From: JACCTH01 sp963761985
Lineage (GTDB): Bacteria > Actinomycetota > Acidimicrobiia > Spongiisociales > ZC4RG35
Assembly: GCA_963761985.1 (NCBI GenBank)
Contig: CAVXIT010000003.1
Span: 295,235-359,234, forward strand
Direction of reading: 5' to 3'
Length of the DNA stretch: 64,000 nucleotides
The stretch's first letter is position 1. Every line of letters begins with the position of its first letter. A program made the translations under genes and the position numbers. Below the pieces are notes generated by a model. It had not been told where the DNA came from and did no database searches. It saw only the letters and a list, made by a program, of their open reading frames with translations. Below are positions 1 through 9,300 of the stretch, in pieces.

Positions 1-138
1 GCCATCGTCACCGTCTCCGACCACATCCGCACCGGCGAGGCAACTACGGCGCTCGAAAGGGAACAGACTTTCAATTCCATGGTCGAGATCGCACTGCAAG
101 GGTTGTTGCTGGATCAGGAATCAGCTCAGCCCGGCTGA
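1..138 (+). CDS. deoD: Purine nucleoside phosphorylase DeoD, C-terminal fragment
   Basis: Frame 1 is open from the first base to a TGA at 136-138 and encodes 45 residues. The segment TVSDHIRTGE followed by TTALEREQTF and an amphipathic helix ending in LLLDQE matches the C-terminal end of the hexameric DeoD family, which cleaves purine (deoxy)nucleosides with phosphate to base and (deoxy)ribose-1-phosphate in the cytosol. The rest of the gene lies before the window. Its last 68 bases overlap the 3' end of the convergent L,D-transpeptidase gene. Assignment rests on a short but highly conserved tail, so the family is likely and substrate preference is unknown. Confidence 0.8.
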   Translation, partial: AIVTVSDHIRTGEATTALEREQTFNSMVEIALQGLLLDQESAQPG

Positions 139-823
139 CATCTTCGCCGTACAGATAGACCGGCATCCCGATCTTGAGTTTCGTTCGCAGGAAGTCCATG
201 TCCTCGATGCCGACCCGAACGCAACCATGCGACGCCGGGAATGGCGGGACCGATCCTGAGCCATGCACCGCGTAGCCGCCGTAGAAGTAGAACGGGGAGT
301 AGAGAAATCCGAGATAGGACTTCCACCAACCGTTTCGCTGACGGCCAAACTCGAATCGCCCTTCGGGAGTCACGGCGTTGATGAGCCTTCCCCTGGAGTT
401 GCGGTAGGTCTCGCCGTTGGCCGACGAAATCGGGAACACGCCGGTCACTGCTTCCGCTTCGATCAGATAGAGCACCTGACGGCGTAGGTCGATCTCGATC
501 CGGTCGGCCTCCGGTGCCGGTCCCGGCCCGAGGATCTCACGATCGAGCAGCTCCCAGTCCTCGGTCCGAAAAACACCGGTGCGCTCGAGGTCGTAGAGCT
601 TCTGCATGGCGTAAACCGCGGCTCGTGTCTGGCGACCGAAGACACCATCTTTGCGACCCGGAAAGAAGCCGGCGTCCTCCAGCCGATGCTGGAGTTCCAC
701 GACAGTAGGTCCGCTCGAACCTGGCCTCAGATCGGGAGGAAGCGGGTTCGTGATCTCCTCACCCGGCACGCCAGTGAGGACTGCGCTGAGGACGATGGCG
801 ACCAGAGGCACAGGCAGCATCAT
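71..823 (-). CDS. L,D-transpeptidase (YkuD) with peptidoglycan-binding domain
   Basis: A 250-residue exported protein. An N-terminal hydrophobic signal segment (about residues 3-20) is followed by a PG_binding_1 domain (about 35-95, with the typical GxxGPxVxxLQ opening) and a YkuD catalytic domain (about 105-228). The active-site motif HGSGS (187-191) through SHGCVRV (198-204) carries the catalytic His, Cys201 and Arg203. The family makes 3-3 cross-links or attaches proteins to peptidoglycan outside the membrane, consistent with the DAP pathway genes in this window. The start is ATGATG at 823/820. The last roughly 22 residues are encoded antisense to the deoD tail and do not look like domain sequence, so the C-terminus may be a run-on. 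Confidence 0.9.
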   Translation of the reverse strand: MMLPVPLVAIVLSAVLTGVPGEEITNPLPPDLRPGSSGPTVVELQHRLEDAGFFPGRKDGVFGRQTRAAVYAMQKLYDLERTGVFRTEDWELLDREILGPGPAPEADRIEIDLRRQVLYLIEAEAVTGVFPISSANGETYRNSRGRLINAVTPEGRFEFGRQRNGWWKSYLGFLYSPFYFYGGYAVHGSGSVPPFPASHGCVRVGIEDMDFLRTKLKIGMPVYLYGEDVSRAELIPDPATTLAVRSRPWN

Positions 824-900
824 GAATTAAATCGGCATCCCTGACGGAGACTCAACGGTAGGTTCAACGGCTCCCATCTGACTATTTGGGCCCTCTGCTC

Positions 901-2646
901 ATGACCGCACCCTCCTATCGCGCCACGCTAACTACATATCTCCGCCCTCTGCGCGGAAAGGTCGCCACGCTCGCGGTCACCCTTCTGGCGTCGATCGGTT
1001 TGCAGCTCTACGTGCCTCAGCTCCTCGCCCGTTTCATCGATGAGGCGATAACTGAATCAGCGGCCGTGTCAGCGCTGATTGCGATTGGGATCGCCTATCT
1101 GATCGCGGGCCTCATCAACCAGGTGCTCGATGCCATCTCCTCCTACCTCGGCACGGACGTCGGCTGGATCGCGACCAATCGTTTGCGCGAGGACCTCAGC
1201 CGGCATCTGCTCGCCCTCGACATGGGATATCACAACGACACCACTCCGGGCGAGATGATCGAGCGGGTCGACGGAGACGTGACGGCCGTCTCGGATTTCA
1301 TCTCCCGGTTTCTCGTGCGCCTGCTGGGCGCAGCCGTTCTCCTCGGTGGCGTGCTGGTCGTTTCCTGGTTGACCGACTTTCGGATGGGTTTGGCCCTGAC
1401 CCTGTATGTCATCGGCGTGCTGGCGTTGCTGTGGAGCTTGCGCAACCTCCCGATCAAAGCCGCCGAGGAGGAGCGGGAGGTTTCCGCCAACCTGTACGGA
1501 TTCATCGAGGAGCGTCTGGCGGGGATCGAAGACATACGCTCGCTTGGGGCGGGGCGATTCACGATGGCGCGCTTTGTCCCGGTCATGGAGAACTACTTCC
1601 GTCGCACCACTCATGCCTGGCGCAAGCGGGTCATTGTCTGGGTCACAGCCAACACCGTGTTCTGGGCTGGTGACGCCCTCGCGCTCGCGGTCGGCACCTG
1701 GCTAGTTCTGCGCGGCGCGGTCACCGTCGGTGCCGCCTTTCTGCTCCTGCAGTATGTCCAGCTCGTCCGCCGCCCTATCGAACAGGTGACCCAGGAGCTT
1801 CAGCAGCTGCAGAAAGCCGCCGGCGGCCTGATCCGGATCGACCAGCTGCGAAAACTGGAGAGCAGCCTCCAGCATGGCAACCAACCCGCCGGTTCCGGCC
1901 CCTTGTCCGTCGAGTTCGATGATGTCTCGTTTGCCTACGAAGACCGGTTGGTCCTCGACCGGGTGAGCTTCCGCCTCGAAGCGGGAACCGTCCTCGGACT
2001 GCTCGGCCGCACCGGTGGGGGCAAGACCACGATCACGAGACTGATTTCTCATCTCTATGAACCGACCAGCGGGGTCGTGCGACTCGGAGGAAAGGATCTG
2101 CAGGCTCTTGACCCGCTGTCCCTGAGGGGCGCCCTGGGCGTGGTGACTCAGGACGTGCAGTTGTTTCGAGCGACGGTGAGAGACAACCTCACCCTCTTCG
2201 GCTCAGCCGGCAACGATGAGATCCTGGCCACGCTCGACCGGGCCGGCTTGGGGGAGTGGGTGAGATCGATCGAGCTCGACACAGAGCTCGGCGCCGGGGG
2301 TCAGGGGCTGTCGGCGGGTGAGCAGCAGCTTCTCGCCTTCGCCCGGGTCTTTTTGCAGAACCCGGGCGTCGTCATCCTCGATGAACCGTCGTCGCGACTC
2401 GACCCCGCCACCGAGTCGTTGCTCGCGACGGCTACGCAGCGGCTCTTTGCCGGGCGCACGGTGATCATCGTTGCCCATCGCCTCGAGACGGTTCGCACCG
2501 CGGATCAAATCATGGTCGTGGACGCGGGGCAGGTTGTTGAGCACGGCCGGCGCGAGGAGCTCGCCCTCGACCCGTTGAGCCGTTATAGCCAGCTGCTCGC
2601 GCTGGGCGGTTCTCCGGCCGAGGACCTCTTGGAGGACATCCGATGA
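901..2646 (+). CDS. ABC exporter half-transporter, subunit 1 (permease-ATPase)
   Basis: About 581 residues from ATG 901; an in-frame TTG at 886 is an alternative start. Six membrane segments (ABC type-1 fold) occupy the first half and a nucleotide-binding domain the second. Walker A is GRTGGGKTT, the signature is degenerate (LSAGEQQ instead of LSGGQ), Walker B is VVILDEP with the catalytic Glu present, and the switch His is in VAHRLE. It overlaps the next gene by four bases (ATGA), so the two are translated together and probably form a heterodimer exporting lipids, drugs or peptides. Substrate cannot be told from sequence. It diverges from the L,D-transpeptidase gene across about 80 bases. 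Confidence 0.9.
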   Translation: MTAPSYRATLTTYLRPLRGKVATLAVTLLASIGLQLYVPQLLARFIDEAITESAAVSALIAIGIAYLIAGLINQVLDAISSYLGTDVGWIATNRLREDLSRHLLALDMGYHNDTTPGEMIERVDGDVTAVSDFISRFLVRLLGAAVLLGGVLVVSWLTDFRMGLALTLYVIGVLALLWSLRNLPIKAAEEEREVSANLYGFIEERLAGIEDIRSLGAGRFTMARFVPVMENYFRRTTHAWRKRVIVWVTANTVFWAGDALALAVGTWLVLRGAVTVGAAFLLLQYVQLVRRPIEQVTQELQQLQKAAGGLIRIDQLRKLESSLQHGNQPAGSGPLSVEFDDVSFAYEDRLVLDRVSFRLEAGTVLGLLGRTGGGKTTITRLISHLYEPTSGVVRLGGKDLQALDPLSLRGALGVVTQDVQLFRATVRDNLTLFGSAGNDEILATLDRAGLGEWVRSIELDTELGAGGQGLSAGEQQLLAFARVFLQNPGVVILDEPSSRLDPATESLLATATQRLFAGRTVIIVAHRLETVRTADQIMVVDAGQVVEHGRREELALDPLSRYSQLLALGGSPAEDLLEDIR

Positions 2647-4403
2647 CGGCTCTCACCACGCAACTAACCACTCTGGGGGTGATCCGCGAGCTGATCCGCT
2701 ATCGGCCGGGGCGGTTCTTCTTCTCTTTCTTGATGTGGACGGTCACCCACGGTTCCCCCTTGCTCTTCGGGATTCTCATCGGTGCGGTCTTCGATCGCCT
2801 GGCCGGCGACGCCGACCTGGCCGCCACGGCCTGGACTCCGGTGGCGATCTTCTCTGCATTGGCGATTGGGCGCAACGGGATTATCTGGCTGGGCGATGTT
2901 GCCTGGGTCAAACATTGGAATGAGGTCACCCTGTTGGTCCAGCGAAACCTCCTGCGCTGGTTGCTCGAAGCCCCGCGCAGCCGGGTACTGCCGTTGTCGC
3001 CCGGGGAGGCAGTGAGCACTTTCCGCGATGACGTCGAGGATTTGTTGGAGTACCTGGAGAACTGGGTCGACATGGGGGGCCTGGTTCTGTTCGGGGTCGG
3101 ATCGCTCGTGATCATGGCCGCGATCGATTTGCAGCTGACCTTGCTCTTGCTGATCCCCATCCTGCTGACGACTGTGATCACCCAGGCATTGGGTCCGCAA
3201 ATCCGCAAGCGCCGGCGGGCGATGCGGGAAGCCACCGACGACGTCACCGGATTTGTCGGCGAGACGTTTGGTGCTGTCCAGGCCATCAAGCTCTTCCGGG
3301 CCGAGGAACCGGTGCTCTCGCGGTTTGCCGGCCTCAACCGGATTCGGCATCGGGCGGCACTGTCGGACACTTTCCTCACGGAGTTGCTCCGCGGCGTCAA
3401 TCGCAACATGGCAACGATCGCTATCGCGGTCGTATTGATTGTCGCGGCGTCGGAACTCAACACCGGCTCGATGTCTTTGGGCGACCTAACCGTGTTTCTC
3501 ACGTACCTGCCGCGCTTGACCGACTACATGGCCTTCATTGGCGACATCATCGCTCAGCACCGTCGCACCGGGGTTGCCTTCGAGCGCATCCGCCAGCTCG
3601 CCGTCGACGCTACTGACGCCGACCTGCTCGAGAAGACCCGGGTGCCGCTATCGGGTGCGCCTGTTGTCATCGACGAGGTCCTGGTGGACCCCACCCTGAT
3701 CAACTTTGGGCCCCTACGAGTGCTGTCGGTCCGAGACCTGGGTAGGGAAGGGGTCAACTTCGAAGTTGAGCGCGGAAGCTTCACGGTCGTCACGGGCAAG
3801 ATCGGTTCGGGAAAGAGCATGTTGGTGCGCGGGCTCTTGGGACTCATCCCAGCCCCCGGAGAGGTCCGCTGGAACGGCGAGCTGGTCGAAGACCGCGCAT
3901 CGTTCTTCGTTCCACCTCGCTCCGCCTACACCGCCCAGGTTCCACGCCTCTTTTCCGAGTCGTTGGCCGACAACATTGCGCTGGGCCACAGGGCCGCCCG
4001 CGAGCGGCTCCGACAAGCGGTGCAGTTGGCTGTCCTCGACCCGGATCTAGAGCGTTTGGAACAGGGCCTCGAAACCATGGTCGGTGCCCGCGGAGTCAAG
4101 CTCTCCGGCGGACAGGTGCAGCGGTCGGCTGCCGCCCGGATGCTGGCTACCGAAGCCGAGCTGTTGGTATTCGACGATCTGAGCTCAGCGCTTGACCTTC
4201 AGACCGAAGCCGAGCTTTGGCGGCGGCTCTTCGAACAGCGGGAGGCGACCTGCCTGGTGGTGTCGCACCGGCGAGCTGCGCTCGAACGAGCCGACCAGAT
4301 CGTCCTGCTCGACCGCGGCTTGCTCGTCGGCAAAGGCACATTGGATGAGCTCCTGGCCCGGTCACTTCTCATGCGCGACCTCTGGGCGACCGGCGAGCGC
4401 TAG
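2643..4403 (+). CDS. ABC exporter half-transporter, subunit 2 (permease-ATPase)
   Basis: 586 residues, again type-1 ABC permease fused to an ATPase domain. Walker A is GKIGSGKS (about residue 385), the signature is canonical LSGGQVQ (about 487), and Walker B is LLVFDD (about 506), where Asp replaces the catalytic Glu. The switch His is in VVSHRR. Paired with subunit 1, this gives one canonical ATP site (Walker motifs of subunit 1 with LSGGQ of subunit 2) and one degenerate site (Walker motifs of subunit 2 with LSAGE of subunit 1), the asymmetry known for heterodimeric exporters such as TM287/288. The start is the ATG inside the ATGA overlap with subunit 1. Confidence 0.9.
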   Translation: MTALTTQLTTLGVIRELIRYRPGRFFFSFLMWTVTHGSPLLFGILIGAVFDRLAGDADLAATAWTPVAIFSALAIGRNGIIWLGDVAWVKHWNEVTLLVQRNLLRWLLEAPRSRVLPLSPGEAVSTFRDDVEDLLEYLENWVDMGGLVLFGVGSLVIMAAIDLQLTLLLLIPILLTTVITQALGPQIRKRRRAMREATDDVTGFVGETFGAVQAIKLFRAEEPVLSRFAGLNRIRHRAALSDTFLTELLRGVNRNMATIAIAVVLIVAASELNTGSMSLGDLTVFLTYLPRLTDYMAFIGDIIAQHRRTGVAFERIRQLAVDATDADLLEKTRVPLSGAPVVIDEVLVDPTLINFGPLRVLSVRDLGREGVNFEVERGSFTVVTGKIGSGKSMLVRGLLGLIPAPGEVRWNGELVEDRASFFVPPRSAYTAQVPRLFSESLADNIALGHRAARERLRQAVQLAVLDPDLERLEQGLETMVGARGVKLSGGQVQRSAAARMLATEAELLVFDDLSSALDLQTEAELWRRLFEQREATCLVVSHRRAALERADQIVLLDRGLLVGKGTLDELLARSLLMRDLWATGER

Positions 4404-4440
4404 ACCCACCCGAAACCTAAGGCCCAAATTGATTACTTGA

Positions 4441-4457
4441 GCCGTGGTTTTCACGGC
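4441..4457. terminator. Hairpin between convergent genes, probable bidirectional terminator
   Basis: A perfect six-base stem GCCGTG / CACGGC encloses the loop GTTTT. It sits within a longer imperfect inverted repeat (CGAAACCTAAGGCC against GGCCCTAAGTTTCG, roughly 4409-4475) in the 77-base gap where the ABC exporter operon and the MBL hydrolase gene converge. No long T-tract follows on either side, so the terminator call rests on position and symmetry. Confidence 0.5.
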
Positions 4458-4480
4458 CTACGGCCCTAAGTTTCGTTCAC

Positions 4481-5458
4481 CTAGGGGAGGTAGGTCACCT
4501 GCGGGCCGGCTTCCTGGCGAAGCCGTCCGACGACCACTAAGTGTTCGAGGTGGGCGATCGTTTCCCGCAACGCCAGGCGTTGATCCATCGGGCTCAGGTT
4601 GGGACGGAAGACCTGCTCCATCACCTCCCAGGCAGTCGTACCGAGGGGTTTTACGACTTCGCGCATATTGGCCAGCCGCCGTTGATGGTGAAGGAGGATC
4701 TGCTCGGCTCGCGCTGACCCGTGTTCGAGCACATCGCCGTGAGCGGGATAGGTGGTGGTCACGCCGAGCTTTTCGATCTTGCGCAGCGAGTCGAGGAACT
4801 CGCCCAGGACGTCGGGAAACAGCTCGTCGTACGCGACGAGAGGGGTGATGCGGGGGAGGATGTGGTCGCCGGCGAAGAGGCGGCCGGTGCGTGAGTCGCG
4901 CAGACAGATGTGCGCGGCTTCGTGGCCCGGAGTGAAGATCACCTCAAGGCTGCGATCACTGCCCACCGGGACGAGGTCGCCCTCCTCGACGGTCTGATCC
5001 GGCTGGTCGATGTGCGGCATCCACCCGGGCCGGGGGCCGACATCGACGAAGGCGTCGAAGAATGGCGAAGCAACGCCGTGATTCATCGCCAGCTCGCGTG
5101 TTCTCCGGGCGAAACCCTCGCTGTCGTTGTAGCGGTCGATGAGCTTCGACGCTCGCTGGTGCATGACCAGCCGCCAGCCGTATGTTGACGTGAGATGGGG
5201 CGCCATCCCGACGTGATCAGGGTGCAGGTGGGAAACCACAAGAGTGTCGATCGACTCGAGGTTGTAGCCGAGCTGGTCCAATCCGCCGATCAGAGCGTGG
5301 CGGCACTCGGGCGAGTCGACTCCGCAATCGATCAGCACCAATCCGTCGCTGCTTTCGATCACATAGGCGTTGACTGTTCTCGGACTGTGGAAGGGGAGGG
5401 GGAGAGTGATGAGCGAGATCCCCTGGCCGAGGGAAACGGCCGGGGGAACTTCACTCAC
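4481..5458 (-). CDS. MBL-fold metallo-hydrolase
   Basis: 325 residues of the metallo-beta-lactamase superfamily. The metal motif HLHPDH is at residues 77-82, with further ligands in TPGHEAAH and the FAGDH motif; a C-terminal helical region follows, as in LACTB2/glyoxalase-II-like members. These dinuclear zinc or iron hydrolases cleave thioesters, phosphodiesters or lactones; the substrate here is unknown. The gene starts with GTG at 5458, overlapping the dodecin stop by eight bases, so it is the second gene of a dodecin-hydrolase operon and converges on the ABC exporter operon. Confidence 0.85.
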   Translation of the reverse strand: MSEVPPAVSLGQGISLITLPLPFHSPRTVNAYVIESSDGLVLIDCGVDSPECRHALIGGLDQLGYNLESIDTLVVSHLHPDHVGMAPHLTSTYGWRLVMHQRASKLIDRYNDSEGFARRTRELAMNHGVASPFFDAFVDVGPRPGWMPHIDQPDQTVEEGDLVPVGSDRSLEVIFTPGHEAAHICLRDSRTGRLFAGDHILPRITPLVAYDELFPDVLGEFLDSLRKIEKLGVTTTYPAHGDVLEHGSARAEQILLHHQRRLANMREVVKPLGTTAWEVMEQVFRPNLSPMDQRLALRETIAHLEHLVVVGRLRQEAGPQVTYLP

Positions 5459-5681
5459 GACTCATCGACTCCCGCACCTTGAAGGTGATGTCGAGAACAA
5501 CCTCAAAATCGGTCGGCACTCCGGAGCTGTCAACCTGGCCGGAGACGTGCGCCACATCAAACCGGGTGATGTCGCGTATGGTCACCGAGGCGCGGGCGAG
5601 CACAGTGCGGATGGCGTCTTCGATCGAATCCGACGAGCCCCCGGAGAGGCGAACAGTCTTGGAAATAGTCATGGCATCCAT
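5451..5681 (-). CDS. Dodecin family flavin-binding protein
   Basis: A 76-residue protein starting at ATG 5681 (or ATG 5672) and matching the dodecin pattern: SKTVRLSGGSSDSIEDAI, then VRDITRFDV-type central strand and a C-terminal VVLDITFKV strand. Dodecins form hollow dodecamers that store flavin or coenzyme A in the cytosol. The reading frame extends upstream to 5783, but that part lacks dodecin similarity and runs into the divergent membrane-protein gene, so the internal start is preferred. It lies first in a two-gene unit with the MBL hydrolase. Confidence 0.85.
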   Translation of the reverse strand: MDAMTISKTVRLSGGSSDSIEDAIRTVLARASVTIRDITRFDVAHVSGQVDSSGVPTDFEVVLDITFKVRESMSRE

Positions 5682-5759
5682 TCTGGCGTACGATCCGGCC
5701 GCCAAACACGAGGGCAAATCCGCAAGAATGGGTGGAAGACCTATAAGCGAGGATTTCCG

Positions 5760-6266
5760 GTGACCAGCGACCCCGATCATCATGAAGTAGACGCCCAGAC
5801 CACCCGCGACCGTGTGGTGGTCGATCGGAAAACATGGAGCCCCGCTCAGATCGTCGCCGGCGGAATCGGGCTCTTTCTGACAGTGCTCGGGGCGATTGCG
5901 GCGCTACGGGTGGGGTTCGACTTCGACTCGACCGCCTCAGTGCTCGGACTTTCGCACACCTTGCTGATGGCAGTCATCCACCTAATCGTGGGAATCATCT
6001 ACCTGGTCACGGCCGGCAACGCCCTGGGAAGCCGAGCGGACACTCACCACGATGGGTCTTGTCCTATGGCTTTCGGCCTCGTCTACGGCATCGAGAGTGA
6101 GTCTCTGGCCGGGCCCCTCGGCGGTGACAACCGAATCGGTTGGATCTACGCCATCATCGGGGTCATCAGCCTGATTACGGCGTGGACCTCGCCAACGATC
6201 CATGTCCGGCGCGAAGCGACGGCCCGCCTTACCGATACGGTCCACGAGCAGGAACCACCGGTCTAA
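5760..6266 (+). CDS. DUF4383-like small membrane protein
   Basis: 168 residues from GTG 5760, preceded by an AGCGAGGA stretch that can serve as ribosome site. The frame is open back to 5370, but that part is antisense to the dodecin/MBL genes and is rejected. Membrane segments are visible at about residues 28-50, 60-82, a partly hydrophobic FGLVYGIE region and 133-150, ending in a charged cytosolic tail. The pattern of a Gly-rich first helix and the HLIVGIIYLVTA segment resembles DUF4383 proteins of Actinobacteria, whose function is unknown. It is transcribed divergently from dodecin and toward dnaE2. Confidence 0.7.
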   Translation: MTSDPDHHEVDAQTTRDRVVVDRKTWSPAQIVAGGIGLFLTVLGAIAALRVGFDFDSTASVLGLSHTLLMAVIHLIVGIIYLVTAGNALGSRADTHHDGSCPMAFGLVYGIESESLAGPLGGDNRIGWIYAIIGVISLITAWTSPTIHVRREATARLTDTVHEQEPPV

Positions 6267-6293
6267 GAGAGCGGCGCTGGTGGCGGCCGAAAT

Positions 6294-6321
6294 TTGGTGG
6301 TCGGAAAGCGAGCGATATAGT
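6294..6321 (+). promoter_or_regulatory. Candidate dnaE2 promoter (-35/-10)
   Basis: TTGGTG (6294-6299) and TATAGT (6316-6321) are separated by 16 bases and lie directly upstream of the LexA box. Transcription would begin near 6328, about five bases before the ATG, so the mRNA would be essentially leaderless. The -35 is weak; the -10 is convincing. Confidence 0.5.
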
Positions 6322-6325
6322 TAGT

Positions 6326-6339
6326 CGAACATATGTTCG
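6326..6339. promoter_or_regulatory. LexA-binding SOS box overlapping the dnaE2 start codon
   Basis: CGAACATATGTTCG is a perfect palindrome and matches the Gram-positive/actinobacterial SOS consensus CGAAC-N4-GTTCG. The dnaE2 ATG (6333-6335) lies in its centre. Similar boxes stand before recA and between lexA and the LysM gene in this window, and LexA itself is encoded here. Repression would block initiation directly. Confidence 0.9.
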
Positions 6340-9300
6340 CCTATGCCGAGCTGCATTGCCATACCAATTTTTCGTTTCTCGACGGGGCTTCGCATGCCGA
6401 GGACCTGGTGGCCAGGGCAGTCGAGCTTTCCTACCGGGCTCTGGCCGTCACAGATCACAACGGCTTCTACGGCGCGGTGCGTTTCTCCACCGCGGCTCGC
6501 GATGCTGGCTTACCTGCGGTGTACGGAACCGAAATCGGCTTGAGCCGTAACTGGAAGCCGCCAGCGGTGCGCCCCAAGCCACCGCCGATTCAACCTGGAA
6601 TCCGCCGGCGCGGACGCAACAAGCGGATGCATGGACAGAAGCCGACCAACAAGGAGCCGACCGATCATTTGCTGCTGCTCGCCGGTTCACCTGCCGGCTA
6701 CCGCGCCCTCTCACGCTTTGTCACCAATGCTCAGTTCCGAGGCGAGAAAGACCGACCGATCTATCTGCAGAGCGATCTGGAAGATCTGGCCAAGGTCGCG
6801 GACCTGGCCGTATTGAGCGGATGCCGCCAGGGAGTCATTGGCGAAGCTGCCAACCGGGGTGATCTGGCGGCAACGATGAGCGCGGCAATTGGGCTCCGTG
6901 AAGTTTTTGGCGATCGCTTCTACCTCGAGATGTGGCATCACGGCATGCCCGAAGACGATCCCCGCAACGACCTCATCTGGGAGGTGGCCGGGCGTCTCAA
7001 CCTCGGGGTGGTCGCAACCAACAACGTCCACTATCACCGCCGCGAGGACGCCGACCTTTCCGAGGTTCTCGCGGCAGTGGGTGGCCGGCGTTCTTTGGAA
7101 ACCGCGGACGGTTTCCGTCCGGCGACCGATGAGCGATATCTCAAATCTCCCGCCGAGATGCATCGGCGATTCGAGCGCTACCCGGGCGCGATCCGAAATG
7201 CCCTCGCCCTCGCTGAGGAGCTCACCTTCGACTTGAGGTTGGTGGCACCCCGCCTTCCTGACTTCCCGATGCCGGGACATTTTCGTTCCGAGATGGAGTA
7301 TCTCCGTTCTCTCACTTGGGAAGGGGCTCGCGACGTCTATCCCGGCAACGGCGAGGGGCTGGTCGATCCGATGGCGCGAACCCGGCTCCAACACGAGCTC
7401 GACATCATCGACCGGCTCGGATTCGCTGGCTATTTCCTCGTGGTTTGGGACATCGTCGCCTTCGCCCGTAGTCAGGACATCTATTGCCAGATCCGGGGCT
7501 CAGGAGCCGACTCGGCGGTTTGTCGCTGTCTCGGCTTGACCCGAGTCGACCCGATCCGGCTCGGTCTTCCCTTCGAGCGTTTCCTCTCCGAGGAAAGGGG
7601 TCGTCCGCCCGACATCGATCTCGATCTCGAAGCCGACCGTCGCGAAGAGGTGATCCAGTATTGCTATCGCCGCTACGGACGAGAGCGAGCGGCGATGGTG
7701 GCCAACGTCATCACCTACCGGGCCAGGTCGGTGCTGCGCGATGTTGGCAAGGCTTTGGGCTTTACCCAGGCTCAAGTCGACGGGCTTTCCCGCTATGTCG
7801 ACAGCCACGACCCCGCCGCGATCCGACTCGATGCTCCGTTACCTCCGGGTCTGACCGCCGAGTTGCTCTATGACGTCTGCTGGCGGCTCGATGGGTTCCC
7901 CCGGCATTTGGGGATCCACTCGGGCGGAATGGTGATCGCCGATCGCCCCCTCGCTCAGGTGGTTCCCCTCGAGTGGGGGAGGATGGAGGATCGTTCGGTT
8001 CTCCAATGGGACAAGGACGATTGCGCGGCGATCGGGATCGTCAAATTCGATCTGCTCGGGTTGGGGATGCTTAATGCCCTGCATCTCACCGCCGACCTCG
8101 TCGAGGAGGCGCACGGGTTCGAGATCGACCTCGCCACGATTCCGCAAGAGCCGGCGATCTATCGAATGCTGACGCAGTCCGACACCGTTGGCATGTTCCA
8201 GGTTGAGTCACGCGCGCAGATGGCCACTTTGCCGCGGATGAAGCCTGTCACCTTCTATGACCTGGCCGTAGAGGTTGCCCTGATCCGCCCCGGACCGATC
8301 CAGGGACAATCGGTTCATCCCTATTTGCGCCGGCGAAATGGGGACGAGCCGATTCGTTTTCCGCATCCGCTCACGATTCCCATTCTCGAGAAGACGATGG
8401 GGGTTCCGATTTTCCAGGAGCAGCTGATGGAACTGGCCCGGGTTTGCGCCGGTTTCGATGGAGGCCAATCCGATCGCCTGCGTCAAGCGATGACCCATAA
8501 ACGCTCGGAGGAGGCAATGGGCCGGCTGGCCGAGGAAGTCTTTGCCGGGATGGCGGCCAAGGGAGTAACCGGCGCGGCGGCCGACGAGATCTGGGAAAAG
8601 CTCCAGGGCTTCGCCCACTTCGGCTTTCCCGAGAGCCATTCGGTGAGCTTCGCCTACATCGTTTACATGTCGGCCTGGTTGAAATACCACTGGCCCACCG
8701 AGACCCTGGCCGGGCTGCTCAACGCCCAACCGATGGGGTTCTACAGCCCCAACAGTCTTGTCCAGGACGCGCGCCGGCACGGGGTGGAGACACTCTCTCC
8801 CTGCATCAACCGCTCATTTCACGACTGCACAATCGAAGGATGGTCGGTCGATCCAGACGACACGGTCAGCTACTACGGGGCGAGCTGGCGGCGGGGGAGA
8901 GGGCCTATCGAAGATCCCTTGCGACCGGCAATGGCGGTTCGACTCGGGCTTCGCTATGTCCGCAACCTCGGGGAGAAAGACATCGATCGGATCGAAGCCG
9001 CCCGTCAGATCGGGGGCGAGTTCACGAGCCCCGAAGACGTCGCGTTTCGCACCGGGTTGTCGGTGCAAGCTCTCGAAGGTCTGGCTGGCAGTGGAGCTTT
9101 GGAATCGCTTGGCATCGAAAGACGGGCCGGGATGTGGGCGGCCGGACCGCTATCTGAAATCGACCCGGAGCGGCTTCCGCTTTCTCCCGGGACCGAGGCA
9201 CCCCCGCTGCCGGGAATGACTGCGGAGGAAGAGCATCGCGCCGACCTGTGGTCGACCGGGGTGTCCAACACACATCCGATTCAGTTCATCCGCGACGAGT

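Noticed and set aside
5370..5759. Upstream extension of the small membrane protein
   Set aside because: This part is antisense to the dodecin and MBL genes, and a GTG with a ribosome site at 5760 gives a sensible membrane protein.
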